The translations under genes and the position numbers were made by a program. The notes beneath the pieces are model-generated. The model was not told the origin of the DNA, made no database searches, and saw only the letters and a program-made list of their open reading frames with translations. A stretch of 64,000 nucleotides of DNA from Papilionanthe hookeriana x Papilionanthe teres (taxonomy: Eukaryota; Streptophyta; Magnoliopsida; Asparagales; Orchidaceae), in NCBI GenBank assembly GCA_022702705.1, contig CM040423.1, forward strand, positions 45,581,575 to 45,645,574. Direction: 5' to 3'. Shown here piece after piece: positions 35,506-47,850 of this stretch (positions within the stretch are counted from its first letter, which is position 1; each line of letters opens with the position of its first letter).

Positions 35506-37991
35506 TCACCGGAGGAATCTCGCTGGGCTGAAGGGATCCAAATTCACCGTTGTAGACCGACCTTCTAAAATAAGCTCGGCGAGGGCTGCTCCGGTGGCCG
35601 GAGCGTTGAGAATCCCCCAGCAGCTGTGACCAGTGGCAACATAGCAGTTCTTGGTGCCAGGAATCTCCCCAATGACCGGCAAGCTATCATCAGTGCAGGG
35701 CATAAAGCAAGCTTGTTCAGCCACAGCCTAGGCGACGCCGGAGTTCAGGTGGCTTGACACTGAGCCGGCAATCTTATGCAGCATTGAGATAGATTCTGGC
35801 TCGCCCACAATATCCTCAGGATTGTCGGGAGTAGTGGCCTCCTTTGATGGCCCGCATATGTATACTTCTCCTGGTTCATATATTTCAATTTACAGCGGTG
35901 ATTAAGAGTGAGTTCCTTTGGTTGTTTGCAGTGAAAAAATTTGCGCTAAAAAATAATTAAATTTGTTGATTTTAAAGTTTAAATCAAGGTTCTGGAAACT
36001 GGGCTGGACATTGAAATTCAGCTGGCAGGAGAGACTAATAAATTGGATGACTTGTATGCAAATAAAATTCTTTGTAAGAGTAATGTTTTTGATGTGATAT
36101 GAGTGATTTTGGCGATATAAATGTAAAAAATAGAAGTTTAAGCTTTAGATATGTAAATGACATAAACTTGATGATATAAATGTAAAAAATATATATATAA
36201 TTTTTAGGTCAAATTGGTCGGGTTTTGCCGGCTTCAAGCCAATTCAAACCGGTTCAACCTAGTTTGATGTGGAGAAGTTTTTAAGCCTGTCTGAACTGGA
36301 CAATCGGGCGGTTCACAGTTGAATCACTCGAACTGGCCAATTTGGTCTGATTTTCTAAATGTTGGTCTAAAACTGCAGCTGAAAGCTACGTAGTGTTTTG
36401 TTTTTAAATAAATAAAATACGAATTTTTATTGATTAATTATAAATCATATTGATCACAAAATCAATATAACAGTGCATTCAGGCCGGCGGTGTAGTGGTT
36501 GTACAGTGTCTTACTGCAGTTTTCTCTGTTAGGCATGGTTGTATTTTATTTATTTTTTCAAAAAATTGCAGTTGAAAGCTATATTTTACTTCTGGATCTG
36601 ACTAAATACAATGACTGCTAGAACTGTATGGTCTGACACAAAAAAAAAATAAAATAATAATAATAATAATATAATAAAAAGTGTAATAACCACCTTAACT
36701 TTTTTTTAATAATAGCTTCACAGTTAACCAGCTATTGCTGCCCTAAACAGAAAAAATATTAAATACAGATTAACAAAGGTGCATAGATACTGATTTAATG
36801 GCGGTAAATTATACTATACGAAATACGTACGCAGAATACGCATGCAGCTCTCAGTAACTATATAATACTCTCATAATAATCTATGAATAACTCTAAAATA
36901 AAATTCGTACTATAACTTGCAAGTAACCCAATATTATAACCTGTAAATAACTCCTCAATAACTCCAAATTATAATTATTGAGGGTTATTCTGCATGCAAC
37001 TGCTGACTGCTTATTCTGTCTGAAATAATGTCTCTTTAACAGCACAGTGGTAGGTATTCCTCATAATATCACTACAATAGTAACATAATACCACCAATCC
37101 ACACGTGTTAATTCCTCATGTAATATCTCTCCCTAAACGATCCTGAAAATTATAAATTATAAATTCATGTGCATCCAATTTTATCCTTGTTTCTCACGTA
37201 CCTGAGGGTCTGGGATAGACCTCCGGGTCAACAGTCTTGCCTCCCGGAGTAATCTGGTAGCTGAGGAAAAGCGCATGGGGACTAATAATGGCTGGCTCTG
37301 GCGGCCGGAGTACAATGCTATGCACCTTGAGGCCAGATACATGGAACAGATCGGAGACTAGCCGCAATCGACCCGACCACGGTCCGAGCGCAATCACCAC
37401 CACATCCGCTGGCAACATCCTTCCATCTCGGAGCCGAACACCGGTTCCCCCAACTTCAATATCCCGCACCTCTCCAAACACCACCTCCACTCCATACTCC
37501 GCCGTAGCCGACGACAACACCGCTCTCGTGAACATCAGGGGATGAACCTGCGCTGTCGTCTCTAGGGTTCCGATCGTCCGCGGTGGTCCGGCGGCCGCTC
37601 CGTCGATCCAGGAGGGGAGCGCCGGCGATCTTGATTCGGCGGTGCCGGATGCAGAGAGGGGGAGTGAGAGAGCGGTTAGGGGGCGGTATCCGTAGGCTCG
37701 GGGGCCATCTAGAAGATCTGATAGGGATCGGTGGAGGTGGAAGCTGGCACGTGCGAGCTCGGCGACGGGAGTGCCGTCGCACCAATCGAGGGCGAGGAAG
37801 CCGCCGGCCTTGCCGGAGGCAGCGCAGGCGATGGAGGATCTCTCGACGACGGTGATCGAGACGCGGGTGGAGGCCTTTGAAGCGAGGAAGTAGGCGGTGC
37901 AGACTCCGATGACACCGCCGCCGCAGATTATTATGCGGCGAGGGTGAGATGAGCTGGATCCGGTAATGGTGGTGGAGGGATCGGTGGCCAT
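35506..37991 (-). pseudogene. FAD-dependent oxidoreductase copy B, truncated by a stop codon
   Basis: Exon 1 (37991-37202) is the same length as copy A exon 1 (790 bp), is open, and has the same G-G-G-V-I-G motif. Exon 2 (35870-35506) has the same length as in A (365 bp) and a good acceptor. A single change turns the GAG of D-V-A-E-A into TAG at 35728-35730, after about 310 residues. The lost 74 residues include G-E-I-P-G-T-K-N-C and G-H-S-C-W-G-I-L-N-A-P-A-T-G, needed to complete the FAD site, so a functional product is unlikely. The rest of exon 2 still reads cleanly after the stop, so the mutation is recent, polymorphic or an assembly error. Confidence 0.88.
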
Positions 37992-38111
37992 GGTTGTGTG
38001 ATTGATGAAGCTATGCGGAGGCGGAATTGGGCGAGCGGATTGGTCGGCTGTTGCTTTGGAGTGATGAGAAGCTATTCTAAGGGAAGATTTATCTCAATGG
38101 TTCTTTTGGCA

Positions 38112-38268
38112 TTTTTGGGGAGAAATTATTGGTTGTACGGACACAAAGGTAAATTTACGTCGGGCCACTGAAATATATTTTTTATTTTTTTTATTATTAG
38201 AGTGGGCTACTCTAATTTTTTCGCGGGTCAGGACACCTAGCGATGTCTGTACGTAATAATTTTTCGTT
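38112..38268. mobile_element. Small TIR element upstream of FAD copy B
   Basis: Ends agaaattattggttgtacgg and cgatgtctgtacgtaataat are imperfect inverted repeats around a 150-bp body. The matching upstream region of copy A (about 32215-32240) is uninterrupted. It lies in what would be the copy B promoter. Confidence 0.6.
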
Positions 38269-38801
38269 TTTGAACACGTGGAAGGCAAATTCGATGAGAT
38301 TTGACGGTTTGACAAAACACAATCCCGAATGAACTCTAAATTAGACAAGCCGGCTCTGTCAGCCCAACTTACGGCCCACCAGCTCTACTTCGGGCTCGAA
38401 CTCAAATTTGAGCTCATTTATTTAATGATGTTGAGTTTGAGCTCACCTCAGCACTACTTTGTCTCTCAATTTACTTGATTAGTATACTATTAATTATTTA
38501 AATGTATTCTTTAGTAAGCTACCACTTCATCAATCTCATCCTCCAACCACCAATATTTTCTCCGATGAGTCCCGTAAAGATTAAGTTTTTAGTTCGAGCT
38601 TATGAACCAATTGCTATCACAAAAAGTAAAGCTCAAACTCATCATTCAAGCTCAACTCATACTCCAGCTCATAACTTGACAAACGGGCCAAAACGTTGGA
38701 TTTTGTTTAATTTGGGACTTGTTTTAGAGATTAGATTTTCAGAAAATATGAACACGCATAAAATTCAAACTCCAATGTATTTACATATCTAATACCTATA
38801 C

Positions 38802-38805
<4 letters not shown>

Positions 38806-38861
<56 letters not shown>
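38806..38861. repeat. (AT)n microsatellite, unit B
   Basis: Dinucleotide run of about 56 bp; counterpart of 33155-33224. The difference in length is ordinary slippage. Confidence 0.95.
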
Positions 38862-38864
<3 letters not shown>

Positions 38865-39029
38865 CGATGCATTTTACCTTTTTAAAATTAAAATAATAAT
38901 ATTTTTAATGCATATGAAAGATTTGGATATTAAGAAAATATGACGATTTCCACGCATAGCATTCAAACTCCAATGTATTTGCATATTTAATACCTATACT
39001 TTAATATAAATATTTGTGTGCACACGCGC

Positions 39030-39125
39030 GCAACCATGGCCTGCCCTAGGTTCGAATCCCAACTAGTTCAAATTACCACATACAAAAATCAGTCTTTAGG
39101 ACAAGAATGATACGTCCGTCCTAAA
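39030..39125 (+). other. Possible SINE fragment with a tRNA-type B box
   Basis: ggttcgaatcc at 39049-39059 is a full match to the RNA polymerase III B box. An A box is not convincing and no tRNA fold was found, so this is more likely a SINE remnant than a tRNA gene. Confidence 0.35.
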
Positions 39126-39129
39126 TATC

Positions 39130-39665
39130 AATTACTTTTAATATCTATAAACTTGAATTATAAAGGTCTACATTGGAGTCTATAGGCCTTCGTTTGAGTA
39201 GAATTAAAACTCAATACATGGAATATAATTTCAATAATAGTAGCTCTAGTGACAGAAGAGTAACTTTGTGCGATCAAATTATTAAATCGTGCAAACGATT
39301 TAGAAATCTCAGGTCAATTGTTCGAAGCGATGTTGATATAGATGTAGATGTTAATAGTAGAATTCAAGTTAATTGTTTGAAATGGATGAATGCTTCAGGC
39401 CTATTGTGTGATAGAAAAATACCGCTTATAGGCTGAAAGGAAAATTTTAGAATATGGTGGTGAGGCCTGCGATGCTCTATTGTGCTGATGTTAGCCTTTA
39501 ACAAAAAAAGCATAATACTAAGTGTTGCTGAGATAAGAATGATTAGATGGATGAGTGGCTTTACAATTGGAGACAAAAATGCGAAATGAAAATATCCATG
39601 ATCAGGTTGGTGTAGCTTCAATGACGGATAAAATTAGTCTCCTTAAATGGTTTGGTTAAATTAAG
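39130..39665 (+). mobile_element. Decayed RTE-type LINE, end of reverse transcriptase ORF
   Basis: The translation carries G-L-R-L-S-R-I-K-T-Q-Y-M-E-Y, R-I-Q-V-N-C-L-K-W-M and S-G-L-L-C-D-R-K-I-P-L. After a frame break it continues with V-V-R-P-A-M-L-Y-C, then D-K-I-S-L-L-K-W-F-G. This is the standard C-terminal part of plant RTE-clade LINE ORFs. Stops and frameshifts are frequent. Nothing gene-like is seen from here to 40618, apart from a T run at 39851. Confidence 0.8.
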
Positions 39666-40618
39666 TGTCGACCATCTGATGATACGATTATGTCAATAAC
39701 AATTCATGCCAACCACCTTAGGCTGTGATGCAGTAATTTAGGAGAGATCATTCATCTGATTCCTCTTTTTTTAAAATTTAATTTTAACAGCTTCAGAAAT
39801 AAAATAATGATTTAAACGAATGAATACGCATTGGCATAGATTAACATAGATTTTTTTTTTTTTTTTTGCCACCACAGTGTTGGCTACAATTGGAAACAAT
39901 GGCAGAACTGAACTTCAGAAGTAGAGCTTGTCCTCGTCTATATCAGACCTACAGATTAATAACATATTTTTGAATGAAGTAGATTAAATATTTCACAATA
40001 ATACGAATGTACCACAGAGATTGGACAAAATAGATAAAAAAATTAACAAAAAAATGAAAAAAAATCAAATCAATTTCAATGAACCTAAGTTGAAAAAAAT
40101 AAAATAATTTACTTATAAATTGGATGTATTCCATTACCTTTGAACTGCCAAGTCCTACAACAAGAAACAGAGTTCTTCCTTCAATATCTCCCAACACTAT
40201 TGTAAATTATAATTGGTAAAACTGACGGCTCTGTTACAGAATCAAGCAAACTCTTCCAACCACTTTACCAAAAAGATATCAAGTTATTTGAAACTCCCGC
40301 AAAAAGACCAATATGAAAATTTCACTGCAGATAATTTCTTGACATAAACATTAAATAAGATGAATGACGATATGGCTGCTTCTAAGGTGATTGTAACATT
40401 TTTTTTAAAGCAATTTGCGATCATCCATTTAACAAAAGAAAGATGGAAGAAGGATGGGGAAGAAAAAAAATTAGGGAAAATTTTGTTATCACTGTACATG
40501 GATGGAGCCACGGCGGCGGTGCAGCCGTGACAGTTCTGAGAGCAGAGTCTCAGATCAAGCTCTAAACAAAGAAGAGCTTTTGGAAGTGTTATCTTCTGAA
40601 GCATAGGGAAAAAGAGAA

Positions 40619-43600
40619 TCAGGCCAAGTAGTTGTAAATCTGGGGATTGTTCTTGTCTCGCTCCAGGTACTCCCTATCAATAAGGCTCTCTATTCTCTTT
40701 TTCAAATCAACGGGTTTTATTGGAAATTTAAGCTGCAAAAAATGAAAATAAAAAAGTTAATATGTGTTCAAAGACAAGGGTTGAGCTGCAAGAATGTTGG
40801 GTGGTTTAATGCAGTGCCTGTTGGAAAAGTTCAGTTATTAGAAGTGTGTGGCTAAGAACTTTCCTCGTCTTCATGATACGAACAATAGCAGCATCAACCT
40901 GTAATACAGGCACATTACTCGTCAATAAACTCACATTGTCGATAAGTCAACTGCAATAAATAAATTTAATTTTTACGTTGCATTACCAATGTAGTTATAG
41001 TAGTAATAATGAAAAATCCTGCCTTTACATATATAGAACTAACTGGAATCTAGGAAAGAAGAAATTTCCTTCATGCCACGTCTATTAAAAATGTTGTGAC
41101 TACTGATGAAATTTAAGAAATCCTAGTTTCAAACTTGAAATAAATCTGTTAGTAGCTCTGAGTGCTGATATAACAAATCCCCACTAATAAGTAGGTAATA
41201 ACAAAAAAATAAAGAAAAAAAAACATATCATTTGTATAAGTGCTGATATGGATAATTGTCAAAAAATATGCGGGTAAATCACAATAAGTTTGTTTATTAT
41301 TATTATTATTATTATTCAACTATTAGTGCTTGAAAAATGTGAACATGTTGTCATTCTCTTGAAATATCAATAGTTTTGGCTCTTTGAACTTTGAATCTCA
41401 TTTAAGTCAATGTAGTCGCCAGTTTCAGTTATGTGAATCAAGCACTAGAAAACATGCACTGGGATTAAAACCGTTATAATGTCACAAGTAAGTTGCATGT
41501 TGAAGAATAGTGACGCGGTAAAGAAAGCGGTAGGGAGCGTAAGAAAATGTGGAGAAGAGTATGAACGCATATGTTTGATGAACAAAAATGCCACGTGAAT
41601 TTGTAGTGCTTAGGATAGAATAAAATTCATTTATGTGGCCGCCATGAAGATTTTAACCCACCCTTGATATTGAGGAATTCAACCAAACATTATCTTTGAG
41701 ATAGTATGTGCTATCAATCAATCAAAATCCAAGAATGTGTAACACATACGAGTATCACAGGGTAGAAAAAAAGTATCTTATTGCAAGTTATCTCAATGTT
41801 TCAAGCTTTGAAAATAAGTTGGCCATTCTCAACTTACAGGAGAAAAGCAAGATTAATTTCAAGAGCAAAACAGAATAAATTTTTATTCATCGGATGATCA
41901 GATGAACAGTACTAAATTTAGCACGTGTCCTAAATCTATGTACATGTGGGATAATCTAATAAATAAAGTTAATATTTAATAAGGCCCGTGTAATATTTGC
42001 AAAGTATCTATTATTGTCATGAACAATAATTATTCTTTAGTCATGACATTTAAGTACACATTTCAAGTTCTCATGCACTGAATACCAAAAGCTGCTTTCA
42101 ACATTCTTCATCATTCGCAACTTCAAAAATTTATTTTTTTAATTCAAATGTATGTTAGTTACATGGGAACTATGAATAAAAATCTCCAGTTAGTAATTAA
42201 TGACTTAGATCACTAAATAATACAAGCTGCCCAGACAAGTTCAGCGAAAGCTTGAAAAAATGCCAAACAGTTTCATCAACTCGTATCAACCATCTTTTAA
42301 CCACTCAAATGGCTCCCACCCAATTTACACTTTAAGCTACAAAAGTTACAATTTATCTGCACTTATCGTTATGTAGCTTTACATAAATGGGCATTAAAAA
42401 ATAATGTCTCTCTTTCACACAAAAATTGGGGACAGATTGATCCGTTTAGCTTTACCAATATATAGAAAATACGTTACTTCCAGAATTCATCATAAAAACT
42501 TGCATGTATGTCAAGAAAAAGGTAATATGCCAGTGCTCGAGGCCCATACTCACAGAATTCAACTTATACTGAGAGATGGTTAGAGAAGAAACAAAAAAGA
42601 AAATGAAGTGGTGATGAAAGAAGTAGAAAAAGTAAAGGTCATTTGTACGGCACGCTTGGTTGCACATGCTAAGCAAAATCCATAAGGCGACTAGCAATGG
42701 TGGACAAAAGTAATGGCTCTGAGTTCGCTGAGCATTGTAGGGAGAGTATTGAAATCAATAATCTAGTAAAAGAAGGCACAAAAACAAAATCAGGAACCAA
42801 AATAGTTCGTCAAAATAAATATAATTCATGGGGTTGGTCACCTTTTGTTTTCATTTGCATTCCCTGCAAAAAAGAGGGTGATGAGTGACATTTTAATTAA
42901 GGGATACAACAACAACAACAACAACAATAACAAAGCCTTAATCCCACTAAGCGGGGTCGGCTACATGAATCCTTTTTCTCCATTGCGTCCTATTTAGTGT
43001 CAAATTTTCGTTTAATTCTAATAAATTAAGATCATTTTTTAAACATTTTAATTAAGGGATAAGTCCAAAAAATAATCCCCCAATTATTTGCATATGGACA
43101 ATTTAGCCTTAGAACACTACATTTCTCAAATTTAACCCCGCTACAAAATTGATCCAAAATCACAACTCTTGTAGGACCAGTGATACAAAATTGAATCTAA
43201 TTTAATCAGATCAACCATATGAAATTAATTCCAATTGAGGTCTTAGGTTTATAAACTATGGACCTATAGAATAAGCCATAGATAACACAGTGCGCCCACC
43301 ATCTATATTTGCAAAGATACTTTCATGACAATAACATTGGACCTCTAAAATACAATAAAGACAACATAACAATTGCTTCAGGCCCACCATCTATTTTTGA
43401 AAATAGAAAAAAATAGCAATAGTGTATTGGCTCATCGAGCAAACAATCAAGGTAAGACTGAAAAAGTTCACACACTTAAAGTTTAAACCCCCTCAACTTT
43501 GTGTATGAGCATTTTTTTAAGCAAAAATTATTACTAGTTTATAAAACGAGTACAAGAAGTAATTACCAAACAAATTGCTAGATTAAGAGATGATAATATT

Positions 43601-46600
43601 ATACATAATTAAAAATAACATGAAGAACAGATTAAACTCCCTTGAATAGAACTCCAAAAATATTGATTCAAAGCAGTGATAGAACTTTATTTTTTTCATT
43701 CCAACTCCTGAAAAGCATAAAACAACTCAATTTGTGAACCTAGCATCTTCAACAATAGGATGACATGAGAATCTAACAAATTAGAAGGATAATGGAGCTT
43801 GCAAGCAAATGTGGTGCCCACCACATTCATTGGTTACGAAAAGCAAGGACAGGTAAGAGAAACAACAATCACAATGTTTGAAGAAAGCTATCATCATTTG
43901 CATGCTCCCCTTGAACCTAACAGTAATGTGATTTCAGCTCCAGATGAGCTTTGAAACATTAGTAGTAATTGTGACAAAAGATTTTATAAAAGAAATAATT
44001 ACCCCTCTGCTAATATCCAAATGAGGAGGAACCAAGCCAAACCTCTCTTTTCAAACAAGTAGCGGAATCCATTTCAACTGAAAATCCTAGCCACTGACTC
44101 CAAACAAGTAGTGCAAATTCGGCATCCACTTAGAAAGCTTACTAAAAAACAATAAGGTAGATCGGTTAAAATAATGAGCACATAAGTGAGGAAACACTCA
44201 CAATCACATCAATGTGACGTGTGATTCCTCGGAAATTTAGGAGAGACAACTTCAATAATACAAATTGAATAGCCATCAACACAATAAGTCTGCCATTAAA
44301 AAAATTTATAGTCTGCTTATAGAAATAATCTATAAAGAATGCAATGTTGATCAAGATGCCCAACTAAGAAGTTGTCAATTAAAAACAATTCAGCCATAAA
44401 TCTACATATGATTAGAAGATTGAGATGGCCCGAGAATTAACCTCAATGGAGATAGAAAATAGATTTGTTGGTTCAAACATCTATGCTTCCAAGAGAATAA
44501 GGGCAAACTTTCCATGAAAAGCCAAAGGTTGCTTACGCTCAGAGGACGATCTTGAAAAAATAATGACAAAATATTAGACTATAAATGATCAAGGAGTGCT
44601 AGTACCAAGAGAAGCCACTGTCAAATTGAATGCAAAAAAGAGCAAGTGGGACAGAGAACACTGAGGAACCAAACAGAAGAGGAAAATTGCCAACAGCACC
44701 TATTCATTGTTTTTCAGGCAAATGATCTTAGGACTGTAGAAGTGCATCCACCAAAAAAGGAGCTCTAATCGATAAGTAAACAAAGGTGGGAGTACAAAAG
44801 ACAAAGGCCCTCATGAAAGGTGTCAAGTGATGGAGGAGGATAAAGAGAGGAGAAGATCCATAAATTTAGGAAACCACCCAAAAGCTTGATGAGCTCAATT
44901 CAACTGAAAAGCTTGACCTATTTACCTAATGAGTTCAGCACAGTTACATCTTCAATCTATACTGAATCAACTCAAACTTAAGCCAGCCCTACCCTGCCCT
45001 TTTTCAAGTGAAATGCTTTTTAAAAATTATTTAAATGCTATGCCTGTAACCCTGTATTTTAAAAACATATTCCTATTTCTTATATGTAGGCATGTAAATC
45101 AATCAAATTATGGTCCGTCTCCAATCTCTTCATCCATCCTCAAACTTGTCTTCCCCATAACACCATAAACTACTCCTGCATTTGTCTCCCATTCTCCACA
45201 ACTGGCTGTCCATTGTCATCAGCAAAGATATTGGAACCCCTGACCACGCAACTTCAAAGGTATCCTTTGCAGCTACTACCTTCTCATTTATTTCAACTCA
45301 TATAATCACCCATCGACTCCCTTCTCTCCAATTTCATCATCTCTAGGAATCACAAGCATCCATCACTAACCCAATTAGTCTCCTCCATCCATTTATCAAT
45401 ACAAAAGCCTTCTTTATCTCCTCTGTCAGCAATAATGGTTACAGCGCTCTCTAGCGGCACCCTTCGCCACAGGACACTACCCATCCTTTTCTTCTCTTCT
45501 CTCTCCTAGCCATCAATGTATAGGTATCGCCATCACCACTGGGCTGAGTCGACGTTGTTGGTTCATTTGTCCTACCTTCTTCCCTAGCATGATAGAGAAT
45601 AAAGAACAGTTTTTGAATTAAGATGAATTTAGGAAGTGCACTTCATCAAGATCAACCCTGACTCAGTCTGAGTTTTGATTGGAGTGTGAATGAAGAAAGA
45701 GGAGGCTGCTTCAATAAAATGTGCCACGGTCAACACAGAAAAACGGCTAAAGGAATTAAATGTGCCGGCAATCAAAGATAAACCTGATATTGGCGATCCT
45801 GGAACACTCGTTCTGTGGTGCTTGTGTTTTCTTCTACTGTTTCCTTCATTTGAATTGCGTTTACCTGTTGACAATAAATTTTAGATAAACTTTCATCCTT
45901 CAGAAAACAAACCATGATTAGGCAAAAATACTTTACCTTTATACGATACAATGGTGCATTAAATTCATCATTGAACACAAATGAGTCGTCATCCTCTACT
46001 TCTCGTCCTTTTGGTATCTATAGCAAGCCATGAGTCATAACACTTTTGGTTGAAGAAATGTCTCTCATTGATGGAATGTATCGTTGATGACTTGGATGAG
46101 AAAAAATATATTTCACATGAATTACCATACCTTTTGCAGAACACGAACCTTGCCGCATGCAAGCGACTGCAAGGTTCTTCTAAGCTCCTTATCTTCAATA
46201 GCAGTAGAATCCTTAATATCTTGAAAGGAGAGCTTTTGAGCGTCATTGAACAGCATCAAGACTACGGTCTGAAAAAGAGATGGAGCCAAGCAAAAAAAAA
46301 AATAGTAAGCATTACAGACAAGAGAAAACTGTTGGCAAGGAAAAGCTAGACCCACCTGAAACAAAGACACCGCTAGCTCCTTTTTACCCTTAGGAAATTC
46401 TGCTTTTAAAACACAATGGCCAAGTGAATTTTGCCACATCAGGCGTCTTCCACTATACTTGCTTAGGTAAAACTCCTTAAATATATCCTGTTAAGATAAA
46501 ATCAAAAGCTGACATAATAATAATTAGAGTAATTCTCCTTGAAATGGCATACCACCAATCACGCCCATATGGAAATGAAACAGGAACAATGATCTGACCT

Positions 46601-46887
46601 GGTAAACATTTAGTTCATGGGGGAGTCGAACATCCATTGGCGGATAAGTTGGCCAATACCTGAAAAGAAAAAAAGAAGGATAGGAAATAAACATATCCAG
46701 GTAGCTAGCTTTCAAAAATAGATGGTATAGTTTTTCTTTTAACCTTTGATTCTAACAAATCAATATCAGATAATGCTCACCCTGTCGTTAAAACGTGAAC
46801 GCTTAACTCAATACCACTTGGAAGTTTAATTCTGGCTTGGGATGATTGCTTGAAAGAATCATTTATTTCTTTTGATAGTTCAATATC
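40619..46887 (-). CDS. CUL4: CUL4, cullin of CRL4 ubiquitin ligases (last eight exons)
   Basis: CUL4 scaffolds DDB1-based E3 ligases in the nucleus and cytosol; its C-terminal part binds RBX1 and is neddylated. Exons in transcript order are 46887-46781, 46659-46599, 46487-46356, 46268-46131, 46017-45937, 45864-45784, 40898-40818 and 40732-40619. They join in frame to 264 residues and a TGA at 40619-40621; the whole family protein is about 750-800. Landmarks are Y-W-P-T-Y-P-P-M, W-Q-N-S-L-G-H-C, V-L-M-L-F-N-D, the neddylation motif I-V-R-I-M-K (Lys codon 40869-40871) and the end I-Y-N-Y-L-A that separates CUL4 from CUL1 and CUL3. The 40898-40818 exon is followed by a GC donor (CAG|GCACTG), unusual; reading through would stop after three codons and remove the winged-helix end. 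The 4.9-kb intron 40899-45783 is repeat-bearing. Upstream exons are not visible before the large retrotransposon. Confidence 0.94.
40899..45783. other. Large CUL4 intron
   Basis: AT-rich, with no reading frame I would defend. Contents are a (TTA)n run near 41297-41317, the RTE tail at 42906-43035, and unclassified AT-rich repeat-like sequence over 43040-43450. No other cullin exon is missing here, since the flanking exons join as in other plant CUL4 proteins. Confidence 0.6.
42906..43035 (-). mobile_element. 3' end of an RTE-type LINE, 5'-truncated
   Basis: Nearly identical to 12791-12920: (CAA)n followed by agccttaatcccactaag and cggggtcggctacatga. It lies in sense orientation inside the CUL4 intron. 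Confidence 0.75.
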
Positions 46888-47850
46888 CTGAACATAGCGA
46901 ATATTAATTTGTGTCAGTGTCACATAAAAACAAATTTAATATAACTGCAGAGATAATAATTTCAAATAAGAATTAGATGCAAGTAAAAAAAGCTAAAGCA
47001 CTATGAAAACATTGAAAAGTCCCATACCCCCATTATTTCATCATCATTAGTATTCCAATCATCATTATTAGCCTTATCCCAATTGCCCATTTGGGAAACC
47101 CTCGTAAAAAAATTATCCCACTATGGTTCTTACTGCACATTTCTTCAATAACCACTGGACATTTACTTAACCCTTCATATTTCATTCGAGAGGCCTTGAC
47201 CTTACATCACCGTGTCTGTGCTCATTTACCAAGTGCTTATCTAATCCTAAAGTTTCCTCTAAATACATTTCCTTAAAACTAACACAGCATTATTTTAAAC
47301 AAACTTATATTATACTTTGACAAATCCCATCATTTTATTCTTCAAGATATATATCATTTGAAAAATTATCGTTTAAAAAATTTTCAAACATTATAATTCT
47401 ATATTTTCTAAATGCTAGATCATAAATGAAAGCTTCTAATCTTTGCAGTTGAAGATAAGGTTGTTAAAATCAGTTTGAATGTCAAATTATAAGAAAGAGG
47501 AATTCAAGTTTTAATAGTTCAACAGAGCTTGAACTAGGACTTAAATCGAATGAAATAATAAATTTTAAAATTATTTCAATATAATTTTAATGGTATAATA
47601 ATGAAACTTTCACCCATAAAATATACAATTTTCAAATTCAAGGCACTTCAAATTTGAATATTTAAAATTAAATTCTAAATTAAACTTTTAGGACATGATA
47701 TTTAAATTATTTTGACTATTTATATTCCTGTCGGCCGCATTTTTTTTTCGATTTTGAAAGAATATAAGTTTTAGTGATTTAGTTTAATATAAAAAGTATA
47801 TAATTTTGGAAAATAGCTTTGAAAATAAGTTTATTTTAATTTTCAAAAAT
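46888..47850. other. CUL4 intron, AT-rich, ending at a composition change
   Basis: Begins with a good acceptor for the 46887 exon (read on the minus strand). It is AT-rich up to about 47850, where the sequence becomes CpG-rich. No exon of the next CUL4 block is found. This is probably the insertion border of the right-hand retrotransposon. Confidence 0.55.

Larger units (their letters stand above)
33327..38943. repeat. Tandem segmental duplication, unit B
   Basis: Second unit of the duplication. The junction with unit A is at gtattaa|gaactgataatc (33327). The right end is near 38943, where aagaaaatatga is followed by sequence not found at the end of unit A. Private changes in B include a MITE at 34745-34995, an element at 38112-38268 and a stop codon in the oxidoreductase. 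Confidence 0.9.

Noticed and set aside
39030..39125. Functional tRNA gene
   Set aside because: Only the B box matches; no acceptor stem or anticodon arm could be drawn.
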